NCBI RefSeq assembly: GCF_030812315.1 | Contig: NZ_JAUSSM010000014.1 | Location: forward strand, 1-64,000 | DNA length: 64,000 nucleotides | DNA from: Arthrobacter oryzae | Lineage (GTDB): Bacteria; Actinomycetota; Actinomycetes; Actinomycetales; Micrococcaceae | Direction: 5' to 3' | Shown here: positions 24,020 through 33,610 of the stretch, piece by piece | Layout of the letters: each line of letters opens with the position of its first letter | Numbering within the stretch: the first letter of the stretch is position 1 | Program-made: the position numbers and the translations under genes | The notes under the pieces: model-generated | Told to the model about the DNA's origin: nothing | What the model saw: only the letters and a program-made list of their open reading frames with translations | Database searches by the model: none

Positions 24020-24238
24020 GTGACTTCACAGACGAATTGGGTTGGCAGCGCACCGGGCTGGGACGACGTACAGGTTGGCGACAGCGTGCAGCTGAGCCGG
24101 AACGGGCGCATCGAATTCACCGGGCAAGTGGACGACCGCACCGCAGCCGGTGACGTCGTGTGGATCAAAACGAGCCTTGGCCGCAGGCGGCTCTTCCACG
24201 TCGAAGACGGCTTCCAGCTCGCCGGGAGCAGCATGTGA
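24020..24238 (+). CDS. Small conserved beta-rich protein
   Basis: A 72-residue protein with GTG start preceded by GAGGAAC. The sequence WDDVQVGDSVQLSRNGRIEF...GDVVWIKTSLGRRRLFHVEDGF looks like a small beta-barrel (SH3-like) domain; I do not recognise a named family. Its TGA overlaps a GTG start of a downstream 23-codon ORF (GTGA), implying translational coupling. Confidence 0.6.
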   Translation: MTSQTNWVGSAPGWDDVQVGDSVQLSRNGRIEFTGQVDDRTAAGDVVWIKTSLGRRRLFHVEDGFQLAGSSM

Positions 24239-24306
24239 ACGCGGCAACGGACGACGCTCCCTGCGACGACGACTGCCACTACTGCTCGGGGCCGGAAACG
24301 GACTAG
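24235..24306 (+). CDS. 23-residue Cys/Asp-rich micro-protein (candidate)
   Basis: GTG 24235 overlaps the preceding stop as GTGA and reads 23 codons to TAG. The peptide contains PCDDDCHYCSG: Cys10, Cys14, His15 and Cys17 in an acidic context. Such a C-x3-C-H-x-C arrangement could hold a metal ion. The overlap with its neighbour and a copper-related locus downstream make it more interesting than a random short frame, but no other evidence is available. Confidence 0.4.
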   Translation: MNAATDDAPCDDDCHYCSGPETD

Positions 24307-24429
24307 CCGTAACGGCACTGTGTTCCCGGTTAGAATTACTGGGATCCGCCAGCTTCCTCCTGCACCAATGCCGGTGCCACGGGGTGCGCGGATCGCAGCC
24401 GGCAACGAACAAGCCTGAGGGAGGACTCC

Positions 24430-25062
24430 GTGCGCACTCACCACGCCCGGACTCCTTTCCATTCCCTCCGCGCGGCCATGCTCGCCGCAATGATAGTGAC
24501 TCTCGGCGCGGCCGCCCACGTGGTTGGCGGCGGCGAACTGCCGGTTCCGGGCATCATGCTGGCCGTCCTGGCGCTCACCGGCATGGCGGCCACCGCGGCC
24601 ACCCGGCTCAGACTGAATTTCCCCGCGATGGCTGCGCTCCTGGGAGCCGGCCAGCTGGTTCTGCACGAGGCTTTCAGCGCCTTTAGCGCCCCGGCCGGGA
24701 CGACACGGGCCGACGTACCGGGGCACCACGGCACATCGGCGTCACTGGCCGGTTTCCCGCTGGATACCGCCGGCGCCGTCCACCTACACCAGGTCGACTC
24801 CTCCTGGGCTGCCCCGCTCATGCTCGGCGGGCATGCCCTGGCCACCCTCGCCTGCGCCCTCCTGCTCGCCAAAGGCGAGGCCGCACTGTGGTCCCTCGCG
24901 GCGTGGCTGCGCCCGCTCGTTCAACTTCCCGAAGCTGCAATGCCCGACGCCGTCGCGGCGCCGGCCGCCGCCGGCTGGCTGGCAGCTTCCGCTCCGCTCC
25001 CCTGGCGCAATCTCAGGCCTGACTGCAGGCGGGGCCCGCCTGCCGCCGTCGTACTTTCCTGA
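24430..25062 (+). CDS. Membrane protein with His-rich loop, upstream of ycnI
   Basis: A 210-residue protein, GTG start with GAGGGAGGA upstream. Four hydrophobic segments (about 15-35, 38-54, 58-78 and 119-140) surround an exposed loop containing GHHGTSAS and HLHQ, and LHEAF and GGHALAT add more His near the membrane. The C-terminus is Ala/Pro/Arg-rich. Proteins of this look lie beside YcnI in actinobacteria, and the His distribution suggests copper handling; that role is inferred. Confidence 0.7.
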   Translation: MRTHHARTPFHSLRAAMLAAMIVTLGAAAHVVGGGELPVPGIMLAVLALTGMAATAATRLRLNFPAMAALLGAGQLVLHEAFSAFSAPAGTTRADVPGHHGTSASLAGFPLDTAGAVHLHQVDSSWAAPLMLGGHALATLACALLLAKGEAALWSLAAWLRPLVQLPEAAMPDAVAAPAAAGWLAASAPLPWRNLRPDCRRGPPAAVVLS

Positions 25063-25207
25063 CACCTTTTTCCTGGCTCCGGCCTGCTGCCGAACCGCCG
25101 TTCCCGGGCGGTCCCCGGGGACTCTGTGCCCCGCATCCGGCACCGGACGCCGCTCATAGTTTTGTGCACCGCCACTGGCGCCTCGTGCACCCTTGAAAGG
25201 CCCTCCT

Positions 25208-26002
25208 TTGAAAATGTCATCACCCAAGTCCTTCCGCCGTACCCTCTCCGCAACGGCCGTGGCCTGCGGCACCGCAGCACTCATGCTGGCCGGAGTCACG
25301 GCTGCATCCGCGCACGTCGGCGTCACCCCGGACAAGACCGACGCCAACTCCTACGCCCTGCTCACCTTCGGCATTCCGCACGGCTGCGACGACTCAGGCA
25401 CCACCAGGGTGACCATCACGCTGCCCGAGGAACTCAACGACGCCCAGCCCACGGTCAACCCGAACTGGACAGTGGAAAAGGTTGTCGAGCAGCTGCCGGA
25501 GCCGAAGAAGCTGGCGGATGGCGCAACCATCACCAAGCGGACCAGCCAGATCGTCTACACCGCTAAGGCTCCGCTGGATCCCGACCTCCGGGACGCCCTG
25601 GTGCTCTCCGTCAAGCTCCCCGATGCCGCGGGCAAGACCCTCCATTTCCCCACCCTGCAGAACTGTGAGCAGGGGCAGACTGACTGGGCCGAGATCGCCA
25701 AGGACGGCCAGGACCCGCACTCCCTCAAAGCACCGGCGCCCTCACTGACCGTCACGGCGGCGGCCGCGGACAGCCACGGACCGGCCGTAGAAGGGCCGGC
25801 GGCCGCGGCCCACACCTCATCGGTTTCGGACGCCGGCGCGGACGACGGCACGCAGGCGCGCAGCTGGGCAGGCCTCGTGGCGGGCTTCGGTGGGCTCGCC
25901 CTCGGCGGGGTGGCCCTGATGCGCAGCAGGAACGCAAAGGCCGCAGAAGCCCACATTTCGGCGGCGGCTTCCGAACCCGGCGCTTCCGAACCCAGGAAGT
26001 AG
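25208..26002 (+). CDS. ycnI: YcnI-family copper-binding exported protein
   Basis: A 264-residue exported protein. The signal peptide ends TAASA at residue 35, leaving a mature N-terminal His (HVGVTPD), the ligand used by YcnI (DUF1775) proteins to bind Cu(II) in a monohistidine brace. NPNWTVEKV and PHGCDDSGTTRVTITLPEE match the cupredoxin-like core; a C-terminal helix (AGLVAGFGGLALGGVALM) followed by RSRN anchors it to the membrane. TTG 25208 has GAAAGG 7 nt upstream; ATG 25214 is the alternative. Confidence 0.9.
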   Translation: MKMSSPKSFRRTLSATAVACGTAALMLAGVTAASAHVGVTPDKTDANSYALLTFGIPHGCDDSGTTRVTITLPEELNDAQPTVNPNWTVEKVVEQLPEPKKLADGATITKRTSQIVYTAKAPLDPDLRDALVLSVKLPDAAGKTLHFPTLQNCEQGQTDWAEIAKDGQDPHSLKAPAPSLTVTAAAADSHGPAVEGPAAAAHTSSVSDAGADDGTQARSWAGLVAGFGGLALGGVALMRSRNAKAAEAHISAAASEPGASEPRK

Positions 26003-26115
26003 TAGCCGGAATTAGCACGCGGGATTGGTGCCCGGAAATCACAATCCGGGCATCAATCCGCGGCAGCGGTCGTGGCATCGTTGACTCGGGCAACCGCGGG
26101 CATAATGGTTGAGCC

Positions 26116-26748
26116 ATGAGGTCTCAGCCAATTAAAAACGGTCTTGTCATCACGACGGCGGTCGCGGCCGCCGCCCTCCTGCTCACCGCATGCGGGCCCA
26201 GCCAGCCTCAGTCCCAAGGGACTTCGGGACCGGCCACCACTTCCAGCATCCCGTCCCCGTCCTCTCCACCTGCCACAAGCCAGGCGCCCGGCAGCACGCC
26301 GCCGTCGTCCGCCCCCGCACCCGCGGGGCCCGCGCTGTGCAAGGCCGCGAACCTGACTGCGACAGAGGATTCCAGCGGCGGGGGCGCTGCCGGCAGCGTC
26401 TACTCCAAGCTCATCCTTACCAACGCCGGCGCAGAATCCTGCCTCCTGAGGGGCTTCCCGGGCGTCTCCCTCACCGCGGACGCCACGGGGGCTCCCATCG
26501 GGGCGCCGGCCCGGCAGGACGGGTCTTCGCCTGTTGCGGACGTTCTATTGGCCCCCGGCCAGGCCGGAGCCGCGGAGATGCGCTACACGCAGGCGGGTAA
26601 TTACCCGGACTGCACCGCAACGCAGGCTGCGGGCTACCGGATCTATCCGCCCGAGGACACCGCCTCGCTGTTCCTGGCCGTCCCCCGGAACGCCTGCGCC
26701 AACGACGAGATCGAACTGCTGACCATCGGGGCGTTCCACGCCATGTAA
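26116..26748 (+). CDS. DUF4232-domain lipoprotein
   Basis: A 210-residue lipoprotein: signal peptide with lipobox LLTAC, a Ser/Pro/Ala/Thr linker to about residue 70, then the DUF4232 domain (LCKAANLTATED, YSKLILTNAGAESCLLRGFPGVSL, NACANDEIELLTIGAF) with paired Cys. Such proteins are exported and of unknown role. CATAAT (26101-26106) is a likely -10. Confidence 0.85.
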   Translation: MRSQPIKNGLVITTAVAAAALLLTACGPSQPQSQGTSGPATTSSIPSPSSPPATSQAPGSTPPSSAPAPAGPALCKAANLTATEDSSGGGAAGSVYSKLILTNAGAESCLLRGFPGVSLTADATGAPIGAPARQDGSSPVADVLLAPGQAGAAEMRYTQAGNYPDCTATQAAGYRIYPPEDTASLFLAVPRNACANDEIELLTIGAFHAM

Positions 26749-26802
26749 GAATTTGAGGCAGCCCGCCAGGTCCTGTTCCCCGGCCACACAGCCCATGACA
26801 TG

Positions 26803-26854
26803 ATAAGTCGACTTATGAACTCTTTCGGAGTCCCGACGATGATGTCACGGGACT
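26803..26854. promoter_or_regulatory. Palindromic operator and leader hairpin upstream of the FAD/Rieske gene
   Basis: ATAAGTCGACTTAT (26803-26816) is a perfect 14-bp palindrome, a good repressor-site candidate. AGTCCCG (26829-26835) pairs with CGGGACT (26848-26854) to form a small hairpin before the AGGAAAGG ribosome binding region. Confidence 0.45.
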
Positions 26855-26874
26855 GAGGAAAGGCAGGCCGGCCG

Positions 26875-28383
26875 ATGACCTCGTTGTGGTTGGACCGCAC
26901 CAACACGTTCCGCAGCGACCAATTCCATCCACGAAGCACGTTCGATACCGTCGTGGCGGGGGCCGGGCTGACCGGGCTGGTGGCGGCCCTGCTCCTCGCC
27001 CGGTCAGGCAAGAAAGTGCTGGTGGTCGAAGCCAGGAGCCCGGGCGCCGTGACCACCGGCAACACCACCGCGAAGGTCTCCCTGCTGCAGGGCACCGTAC
27101 TATCAGCGCTCAGGAACCAGTACTCGCAAAAAGTGGTGGATGCCTACGTCGAGATGAACCGTGAGGGGCAGGCCTGGCTGCTGCGGTACCTCGAGAACCG
27201 GGGCGTGGCCTTCCAGCGCCGGGATGCCTACACCTATGCCACTTCCGAAGGCGGCGCCGCCATCCTCCGCAAGGAGTTGGCGGCGGCCCGGGCCGCCGGA
27301 CTTGCCGTGGAGTACCTCCGTGAACCCGGGCTCCCCTTTCCCGTCAACGGCGCGCTCCGCCTTGGCCAGCAGGCCCAGATTCATCCCATGGAAGTCATTG
27401 ACGCGTTGGTGGATGACGTCCGCTCGCACGGCGGTCAAATCGTTTCCGGCGTGCGGCTCATTGGGTTCCGGGGACTTGGTGCACTCAGGGGCGGCGAACT
27501 GGAGGTCCAAACCGATCACGGGCCCCTGCGTGCCCGGGACGTGGTGCTGGCCACGGGGACCCCGGTCCTCAACCGGGGGCTGTATTTCGCCAAGCTCAAG
27601 CCGCTGCGGTCCTACGCCGCGGCGTTCGAACTACCGGGAACAACTGCCGTCCCGGACGGCATGTTCCTGTCCGCCGAGCAGCCGGTCCGGTCCCTGCGCG
27701 ATTATCCCGCCGACGGCCGGCGGGTCCTCCTGGTGGGAGGCAACGGGCATCCGGTGGGCCGCGCCAGGTCAACGCAGGCCTACCTCGACACGCTGATTGA
27801 CTGGACAACAGCGAAATTCCCGGGCGCAAGCCTCACCCATTCCTGGTCCGCCCAGGACTACCAGGCCACCAACCTGATGCCCTTTTTCGGCAAGCTGCCG
27901 CGCGGGCTGGGCCGGGTCTATTTCGCCACGGGTTACAACAAGTGGGGCATGACCAACTCCGTGGCCGCCGCCCTGGACATCACCGCCGACATCCTCGGCA
28001 CCCGGCTCCCCTGGGCCAGCGTCATCCACCACCGGGTCACGTCCCCTGCCGGAGCCGCATCGGCTGCAACCCTCAATGCCGCGGTTGCCGCTACTCTGGC
28101 CAGGGATTGGGGGCAGGTGGGACTCAAGCGCCTGGACGAGTCCCGGGAGCAGCCGCCGGAAGGGGCAGGCCTGGTGACCCGCCGCGGCCGGAAGCCCGTG
28201 GCCGTGTCGACCGTCAACGGCACGCGGTGCGAACTGTCCGCCGTCTGCACCCACCTGGGCGGGATTGTGCGCTGGAACGACAGCGAGAAATCCTGGGACT
28301 GCCCGCTCCACGGCTCCCGCTTCAGCAGCGACGGGACGGTGCTGGAAGGCCCGGCCACCCGCGATCTGCGGCAGGTTGACTGA
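26875..28383 (+). CDS. FAD-dependent oxidoreductase with C-terminal Rieske [2Fe-2S] domain
   Basis: A 502-residue fusion. Residues ~20-400 form a DAO/glycine-oxidase-type FAD domain (VVAGAGLTGLVAALLLARSG, LVVEARS, GNTTAKVS). The C-terminal ~90 residues are a Rieske domain with Cys458-x-His460 (CTHLGG) and Cys476-x2-His479 (CPLHGS), all four cluster ligands present. Substrate and partner are unknown; related fusions are widespread stand-alone proteins. Expected to be cytosolic, with no signal peptide. Confidence 0.92.
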   Translation: MTSLWLDRTNTFRSDQFHPRSTFDTVVAGAGLTGLVAALLLARSGKKVLVVEARSPGAVTTGNTTAKVSLLQGTVLSALRNQYSQKVVDAYVEMNREGQAWLLRYLENRGVAFQRRDAYTYATSEGGAAILRKELAAARAAGLAVEYLREPGLPFPVNGALRLGQQAQIHPMEVIDALVDDVRSHGGQIVSGVRLIGFRGLGALRGGELEVQTDHGPLRARDVVLATGTPVLNRGLYFAKLKPLRSYAAAFELPGTTAVPDGMFLSAEQPVRSLRDYPADGRRVLLVGGNGHPVGRARSTQAYLDTLIDWTTAKFPGASLTHSWSAQDYQATNLMPFFGKLPRGLGRVYFATGYNKWGMTNSVAAALDITADILGTRLPWASVIHHRVTSPAGAASAATLNAAVAATLARDWGQVGLKRLDESREQPPEGAGLVTRRGRKPVAVSTVNGTRCELSAVCTHLGGIVRWNDSEKSWDCPLHGSRFSSDGTVLEGPATRDLRQVD

Positions 28384-28456
28384 CCCGGCAGGGCCCGAGC
28401 CGGCATCCGCCGGGAGCGCCGTCTTTAGTGTCAGTGCCGTAGGGCATGATGGAGGA

Positions 28457-31400
28457 ATGCAGGGGAAGGATGTCGCCGGCGGGCCGTCAGGCGAAAAACA
28501 ACCGGGCGTCACACCATCAGGAACGCCGGCCGGCGGGAGTTCTTCCGGGCGGGCCATGGACAGGTTCAGCCAGTCCACCAGGGAGTGGTTCCTTGGCGCT
28601 TTTTCCGCGCCCACTCCCGCGCAGAACGGTGCCTGGAACGCCATCTCGTCCGGTTCCCACGCGCTGGTGGTCGCCCCCACGGGCTCCGGCAAAACCCTCG
28701 CTGCCTTCCTCTGGGCGCTCGACCGCCTCCAGGCGGCCGCTCCCGCCGAGCCTGAAGCGCTGCCCGGCCTGGACCCGTCTGCCAAAGGCAGGAAACCGAA
28801 GGCACCCAAGCGGATGACCCGCGTCCTCTACATCTCGCCGCTTAAGGCGCTCGGCGTCGACGTCGAACGCAACCTCCGCGCGCCGCTGATCGGCATCACG
28901 CAGACAGCAAAACGGCTGGGCCTTCCCGCGCCGCTGATCACCGTCGGCGTCCGATCGGGGGATACGACGACGGCGGACCGCCGCGCGCTGCTAAGCCACC
29001 CGCCGGACATCCTCATCACCACTCCGGAGTCCCTCTTCCTGATGCTCACCTCCCGGGCCCGGGAAACCCTGGCCGAGGTGGACACCATCATCGTGGACGA
29101 GGTCCATGCCGTCGCAGGCACCAAGCGCGGCGCGCACCTGGCGGTGTCGCTGGAACGGCTTGATGCGCTGCTGCCCAAACCGGCGCAACGGATCGGCCTC
29201 TCGGCCACGGTGGAGCCCCGCGAACTCGTGGCCCAGTTCCTGGCCGGTTCCGCCCCGGTGGAAATCGTGGCGCCGCCGTCGAAGAAGAACTGGGACCTGA
29301 CGGTGTCGGTTCCTGTGGAGGACATGTCCGATCTGCAGGGGGCCGCCGGTGCCTTCGACTCCGGCCCGGCCTCAGGACTGCAGCCGCAGGCGTCCATCTG
29401 GCCGCATGTGGAGGAAAAGATCGTAGACCTGGTGCTGGCCAACCAGTCCACCATTGTGTTCGCGAATTCGCGCCGCCTTGCCGAACGCCTGACGGCCCGG
29501 CTCAATGAGATCCATGCCGAACGCGAGCTGGTGGGGGCCGGCGGCGGCTGGGGCGAGTTCGGCGCTGGGGCGCCGGACTTCGAATCCGCGCCTTCTGCAA
29601 TGCAGGCTGACGTGCCGTCAGCGGTGCCATCTGCGGGCGCCGTGACGCCGGCGTCGACGGCGACCCCGGCCCACATGATGGCGCAGGCTGGCAGTACCTC
29701 AGGTGCCGATCCCGTGCTGGCGAGGGCGCACCACGGTTCCGTTTCGAAGGACCAGCGGGCACTGATCGAGGACGACCTGAAGTCGGGCCGGCTGCGCTGC
29801 GTTGTCGCCACGTCCTCCCTGGAGCTTGGTATTGACATGGGCGCGGTGGACCTGGTGGTCCAGGTGGAGTCGCCGCCGTCCGTGGCCAGCGGCCTGCAGC
29901 GGGTGGGCCGCGCCGGCCACCAGGTGGGCGAAGTGTCCCAGGGCGTCTTGTTCCCCAAGCACCGTGCCGACCTCGTGCATACCGCCATCACCGTGGAACG
30001 GATGCTCGGCGGCAAGATCGAGCGGCTCAGTGTTCCCGCCAACCCGCTGGACATCCTGGCGCAGCAGACGGTGGCCGCCACGGCCCTGGGATCCATCGAC
30101 GTGGAGGAATGGTTCTCCACGGTCCGGCGCTCCGCCCCGTTCGCGTCCCTCCCCCGGTCCGCCTTCGAGGCCACCCTGGACCTGTTGGCCGGCCGCTACC
30201 CGTCCGACGAATTCGCCGAGCTCCGGCCCCGGATCATCTGGGACCGGAATGCCGGCACCATCGAGGGCCGCCCCGGAGCGCAGCGGCTGGCAGTGACCTC
30301 CGGCGGCACCATTCCGGACCGCGGGCTCTTCGGCGTCTACATCATCGGCACCGAGGTGGAAGGCTCGGCTTCGCCTTCCGCTGAGGGCAAGGCGGCCAGT
30401 CCCGGGTCCTCCGCCGCCAAAGGCGGGCGGCGCGTGGGCGAACTCGACGAGGAAATGGTCTACGAGTCCCGGGTGGGCGACATCTTCGCCCTCGGCGCCA
30501 CCAGCTGGAAGATCGAGGACATCACGCACGACCGCGTCCTGGTGTCCCCCGCCTTCGGCCAGCCGGGCAAGCTCCCCTTCTGGAAGGGTGATTCGCTCGG
30601 CCGGCCGGTGGACCTGGGCCGCGCGCTGGGCGCCTTTGTGCGTGAGCTGTCCGCGTCGGACGTCGGCCCTGCCACGGAGCGGTGCAAGGCCAGCGGGCTT
30701 GATGATTTTGCCGCGAACAACCTCATCCAGTACCTGGCCGAACAGAAGCTGGCCACCGAAGTGGTCCCCAGCGACACGACTTTGGTGGTGGAGCGGTTCC
30801 ATGACGAACTGGGCGATTGGCGGGTGGTCCTGCACAGCCCCTTCGGCATGCCCGTGCACGCGCCCTGGGCCCTCGCCGTGGGCCAGCGCCTGCAGCAGCG
30901 CTACGGAATGGACGGTTCCGCGATGGCAGCGGACGACGGCATTGTGCTGCGCGTGCCCATGATGGAGGACGAACCGCCGGGAGCCGAGCTGTTCCTCTTC
31001 GAACCCGAGGAACTGGAACAGATCGTCACAGCCGAAGTGGGCGGCAGCGCCCTCTTCGCCTCGCGCTTCCGTGAGTGCGCCGCCCGTGCGCTCCTGCTGC
31101 CCCGGCAGAACCCTGGCAAGCGGCAGCCCCTGTGGCAGCAGCGCCAACGGTCCGCGCAGCTGCTGGATGTTGCCCGGAAGTATCCGACGTTCCCCATCGT
31201 GCTGGAAACCGTCCGCGAATGCCTGCAGGACGTCTACGACCTCCCGGCATTGAAGGACATCGCAGCATCCATTGAGCGGCGCGAACTGCGGATCCTGGAG
31301 ACCACCACGCAGCAACCCTCCCCGTTCGCGAAGTCCCTGCTGTTCGGCTACGTTGCGCAGTTCCTCTACGAGGGCGACTCCCCCCTCGCGGAGCGCCGTG

Positions 31401-33610
31401 CCGCAGCGCTGGCCCTCGATTCAACCCTGCTGAATGAGCTCCTGGGCCGGGTGGAGCTGCGCGAACTGCTCGACGCCAAGGTCATCGAGGCCACCGAACG
31501 GGAGCTGCAGCGGCTGGCCCCGGACCGCCGGGTACGCGGTATGGAGGGCGTCGCGGACCTGCTGCGCCTGCTCGGTCCGCTGGCCCCTGAAGAAGTGGCC
31601 GCACGGCTGGAACCCGCCGCCCAGGCGGTTGAGCCTGCCGAAAGCCTGGCCCTGGAACAGGCTCCCGAGGAGCACGCTCCTGGGGTCGCTCCCGACGCCG
31701 TGATTGAGCCTTCCCCGCTCGCCGACGCCGTCACCCACCTCACCGCCCTGCAGCGGGCCAACCGCGCCCTCCGGGTGAACATCGGCGGTGCCGAGCGCTT
31801 CGCCGCCGTGGAGGATGCCGCCCGACTGCGGGACGCCATCGGAGCGCCGCTGCCCATGGGGGTGCCGCTGGCGTTCATCGAACCTGTGGCCGATCCGCTC
31901 GGCGACCTCGTCTCCCGCTACGCCCGCACCCACGGCCCCTTCACGGCAGCGGAAGCCGCTGCACGGCTGGGACTTGGCGTCGCCGTCGTCGGCACCGCGC
32001 TCAAGCGGCTCGCCGCGGATGGCCGTGTGGTGGAAGGCGAGTTCCGGCCGCATTCCGCGCCGGCCGAACAGGCGGCCGAACAGGCGGCCGCCGGAGAAAC
32101 CCCTGAATCAGGGGCCGCCGAAGCCCATCCACAGCCTGCAGCCGCTGTCGTGACCCTGGCCAGCACCAGCGAATGGTGCGACGCCGAGGTGCTGCGCAAA
32201 TTGCGCCGCCGATCCCTGGCGGCTCTGCGTGCCGAAGTGGAGCCGGTGGATACGGCCGCGTACGGCCGGTTCCTTCCGGCGTGGCAAAACGTCCGGATCC
32301 CGGGCCGCGGCCGGGGCCAGTCAGTCCTGCGCGGGCTGGACGGCATCATCACGGCCGTCGACCAGCTCTCCGGGGTGCCGGTTCCCGCCTCTGCATGGGA
32401 ACCACTCGTCCTCGCCAGCCGGGTGGCCGACTATCAGCCTGCCATGCTGGACGAGCTGATGGCTGCAGGCGAGGTTCTCTGGTCCGGCGCCGGCGCGCTT
32501 CCCGGCAACGACGGCTGGGTGAGCCTGCACCTAGCGGACTCGGCCGAACTCACGCTGAACCCCGCGGCTGACTACGAGCCCGGGGACGCCCAGCAGCGCC
32601 TTCTGGACCACCTGCAGAACAATGGCGGCGGCTACTTCTTCCGCCAACTGACGGACATCGCCGGCGGCATGGACGCCGTGCTGAGTGACCAGGACGTTGT
32701 TACAGCCCTCTGGGACCTGGCGTGGGCGGGCCGTATCACCGGCGATACGTTTGCCCCCGTCAGGGCCATGATCGCCGGCGGCCACACAGCCCACCGGCAG
32801 GTTGCCCGGGCGCCGCGGGCGCGCGCACCCAGGATGAGCCGGCTGGGACGCGCCCACGGCACAGGCCTGCTGGGATCTCCCGGGCTGACCGGAGGGCGCT
32901 ACGGCTCGGTCACGGGCGCCGCTCCCACCCCGCCGCTGGCCGCCGGCCGGTGGTCCGCCCTGCCGCCGCCGGAACTGGACCCGACCATCCACGCCCGCGC
33001 CACGGCGGAGCTGCTGCTGGACAGGTACGGCGTCGTCACCCGCGGATCGGTCATGGCGGAGAACATCCTGGGCGGGTTCGGGCTGATGTACAAGGTCCTC
33101 GCCCGGCTGGAGGAAGCAGGACGCTGCCGCCGGGGCTATTTCATCGAGCACCTTGGCGCCGCCCAGTTTGCCGTGCCAGCCACGGTGGACCGGCTGCGGT
33201 CCTACACGGAGGACACCCAGCTGGCGAAACCGGAACCGCGGGCCCTGGCTCTCGCGGCGACGGACCCCGCCAACCCGTACGGCGCGGCGCTCGCCTGGCC
33301 TGCGCTCAACGTCGAGGCGGGCAGCGGCCACCGCCCGGGACGGAAGGCGGGAGCCCTTGTGGTGATGGTCGACGGCTCCCTGGTCCTCTACGTGGAGCGC
33401 GGCGGCAAGACGCTGCTCGCCTTTGACGAGGAGCCGGAAATCCTCGCCGCCGCCGCCGCGGCTTTGGTGGGAGTCGTAAAGCGCGGCGCAGTGGACAAGC
33501 TCATTATGGAGAAAGTCAACGGCCACGGCATCCTGGATACGCCTGCAGCCGCCGCCCTGACCCACGCCGGCGCATATTCCACTCCGAAGGGATTGAGGAT
33601 CCGTGCCTGA
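28457..33610 (+). CDS. lhr: Large ATP-dependent helicase Lhr
   Basis: A 1717-residue superfamily 2 helicase that translocates 3' to 5' on single-stranded DNA. Walker A APTGSGKT (~73-80), DEVH, SATVEP and the motif V/VI segment SLELGIDMGAVDLVVQV...QRVGRAGHQ form the core; the winged-helix, Lhr-specific and long C-terminal domains follow, ending just inside nei. An Ala/Gly-rich insertion (about 355-415) interrupts the second RecA domain. ATG 28457 is chosen because CATGAT (28445-28450) lies 6 nt upstream, as in other leaderless promoters here; the open frame extends to 28265 inside the preceding gene. Confidence 0.95.
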   Translation: MQGKDVAGGPSGEKQPGVTPSGTPAGGSSSGRAMDRFSQSTREWFLGAFSAPTPAQNGAWNAISSGSHALVVAPTGSGKTLAAFLWALDRLQAAAPAEPEALPGLDPSAKGRKPKAPKRMTRVLYISPLKALGVDVERNLRAPLIGITQTAKRLGLPAPLITVGVRSGDTTTADRRALLSHPPDILITTPESLFLMLTSRARETLAEVDTIIVDEVHAVAGTKRGAHLAVSLERLDALLPKPAQRIGLSATVEPRELVAQFLAGSAPVEIVAPPSKKNWDLTVSVPVEDMSDLQGAAGAFDSGPASGLQPQASIWPHVEEKIVDLVLANQSTIVFANSRRLAERLTARLNEIHAERELVGAGGGWGEFGAGAPDFESAPSAMQADVPSAVPSAGAVTPASTATPAHMMAQAGSTSGADPVLARAHHGSVSKDQRALIEDDLKSGRLRCVVATSSLELGIDMGAVDLVVQVESPPSVASGLQRVGRAGHQVGEVSQGVLFPKHRADLVHTAITVERMLGGKIERLSVPANPLDILAQQTVAATALGSIDVEEWFSTVRRSAPFASLPRSAFEATLDLLAGRYPSDEFAELRPRIIWDRNAGTIEGRPGAQRLAVTSGGTIPDRGLFGVYIIGTEVEGSASPSAEGKAASPGSSAAKGGRRVGELDEEMVYESRVGDIFALGATSWKIEDITHDRVLVSPAFGQPGKLPFWKGDSLGRPVDLGRALGAFVRELSASDVGPATERCKASGLDDFAANNLIQYLAEQKLATEVVPSDTTLVVERFHDELGDWRVVLHSPFGMPVHAPWALAVGQRLQQRYGMDGSAMAADDGIVLRVPMMEDEPPGAELFLFEPEELEQIVTAEVGGSALFASRFRECAARALLLPRQNPGKRQPLWQQRQRSAQLLDVARKYPTFPIVLETVRECLQDVYDLPALKDIAASIERRELRILETTTQQPSPFAKSLLFGYVAQFLYEGDSPLAERRAAALALDSTLLNELLGRVELRELLDAKVIEATERELQRLAPDRRVRGMEGVADLLRLLGPLAPEEVAARLEPAAQAVEPAESLALEQAPEEHAPGVAPDAVIEPSPLADAVTHLTALQRANRALRVNIGGAERFAAVEDAARLRDAIGAPLPMGVPLAFIEPVADPLGDLVSRYARTHGPFTAAEAAARLGLGVAVVGTALKRLAADGRVVEGEFRPHSAPAEQAAEQAAAGETPESGAAEAHPQPAAAVVTLASTSEWCDAEVLRKLRRRSLAALRAEVEPVDTAAYGRFLPAWQNVRIPGRGRGQSVLRGLDGIITAVDQLSGVPVPASAWEPLVLASRVADYQPAMLDELMAAGEVLWSGAGALPGNDGWVSLHLADSAELTLNPAADYEPGDAQQRLLDHLQNNGGGYFFRQLTDIAGGMDAVLSDQDVVTALWDLAWAGRITGDTFAPVRAMIAGGHTAHRQVARAPRARAPRMSRLGRAHGTGLLGSPGLTGGRYGSVTGAAPTPPLAAGRWSALPPPELDPTIHARATAELLLDRYGVVTRGSVMAENILGGFGLMYKVLARLEEAGRCRRGYFIEHLGAAQFAVPATVDRLRSYTEDTQLAKPEPRALALAATDPANPYGAALAWPALNVEAGSGHRPGRKAGALVVMVDGSLVLYVERGGKTLLAFDEEPEILAAAAAALVGVVKRGAVDKLIMEKVNGHGILDTPAAAALTHAGAYSTPKGLRIRA

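Noticed and set aside
24438..24872. 144-codon minus-strand frame opposite the His-loop membrane protein gene
   Set aside because: No ribosome binding site and low-complexity Ala/Pro/Arg content; the plus strand has a strong site and membrane helices.
29699..31315. 538-codon minus-strand frame inside lhr
   Set aside because: Antisense to a well-conserved helicase; no recognisable domain.
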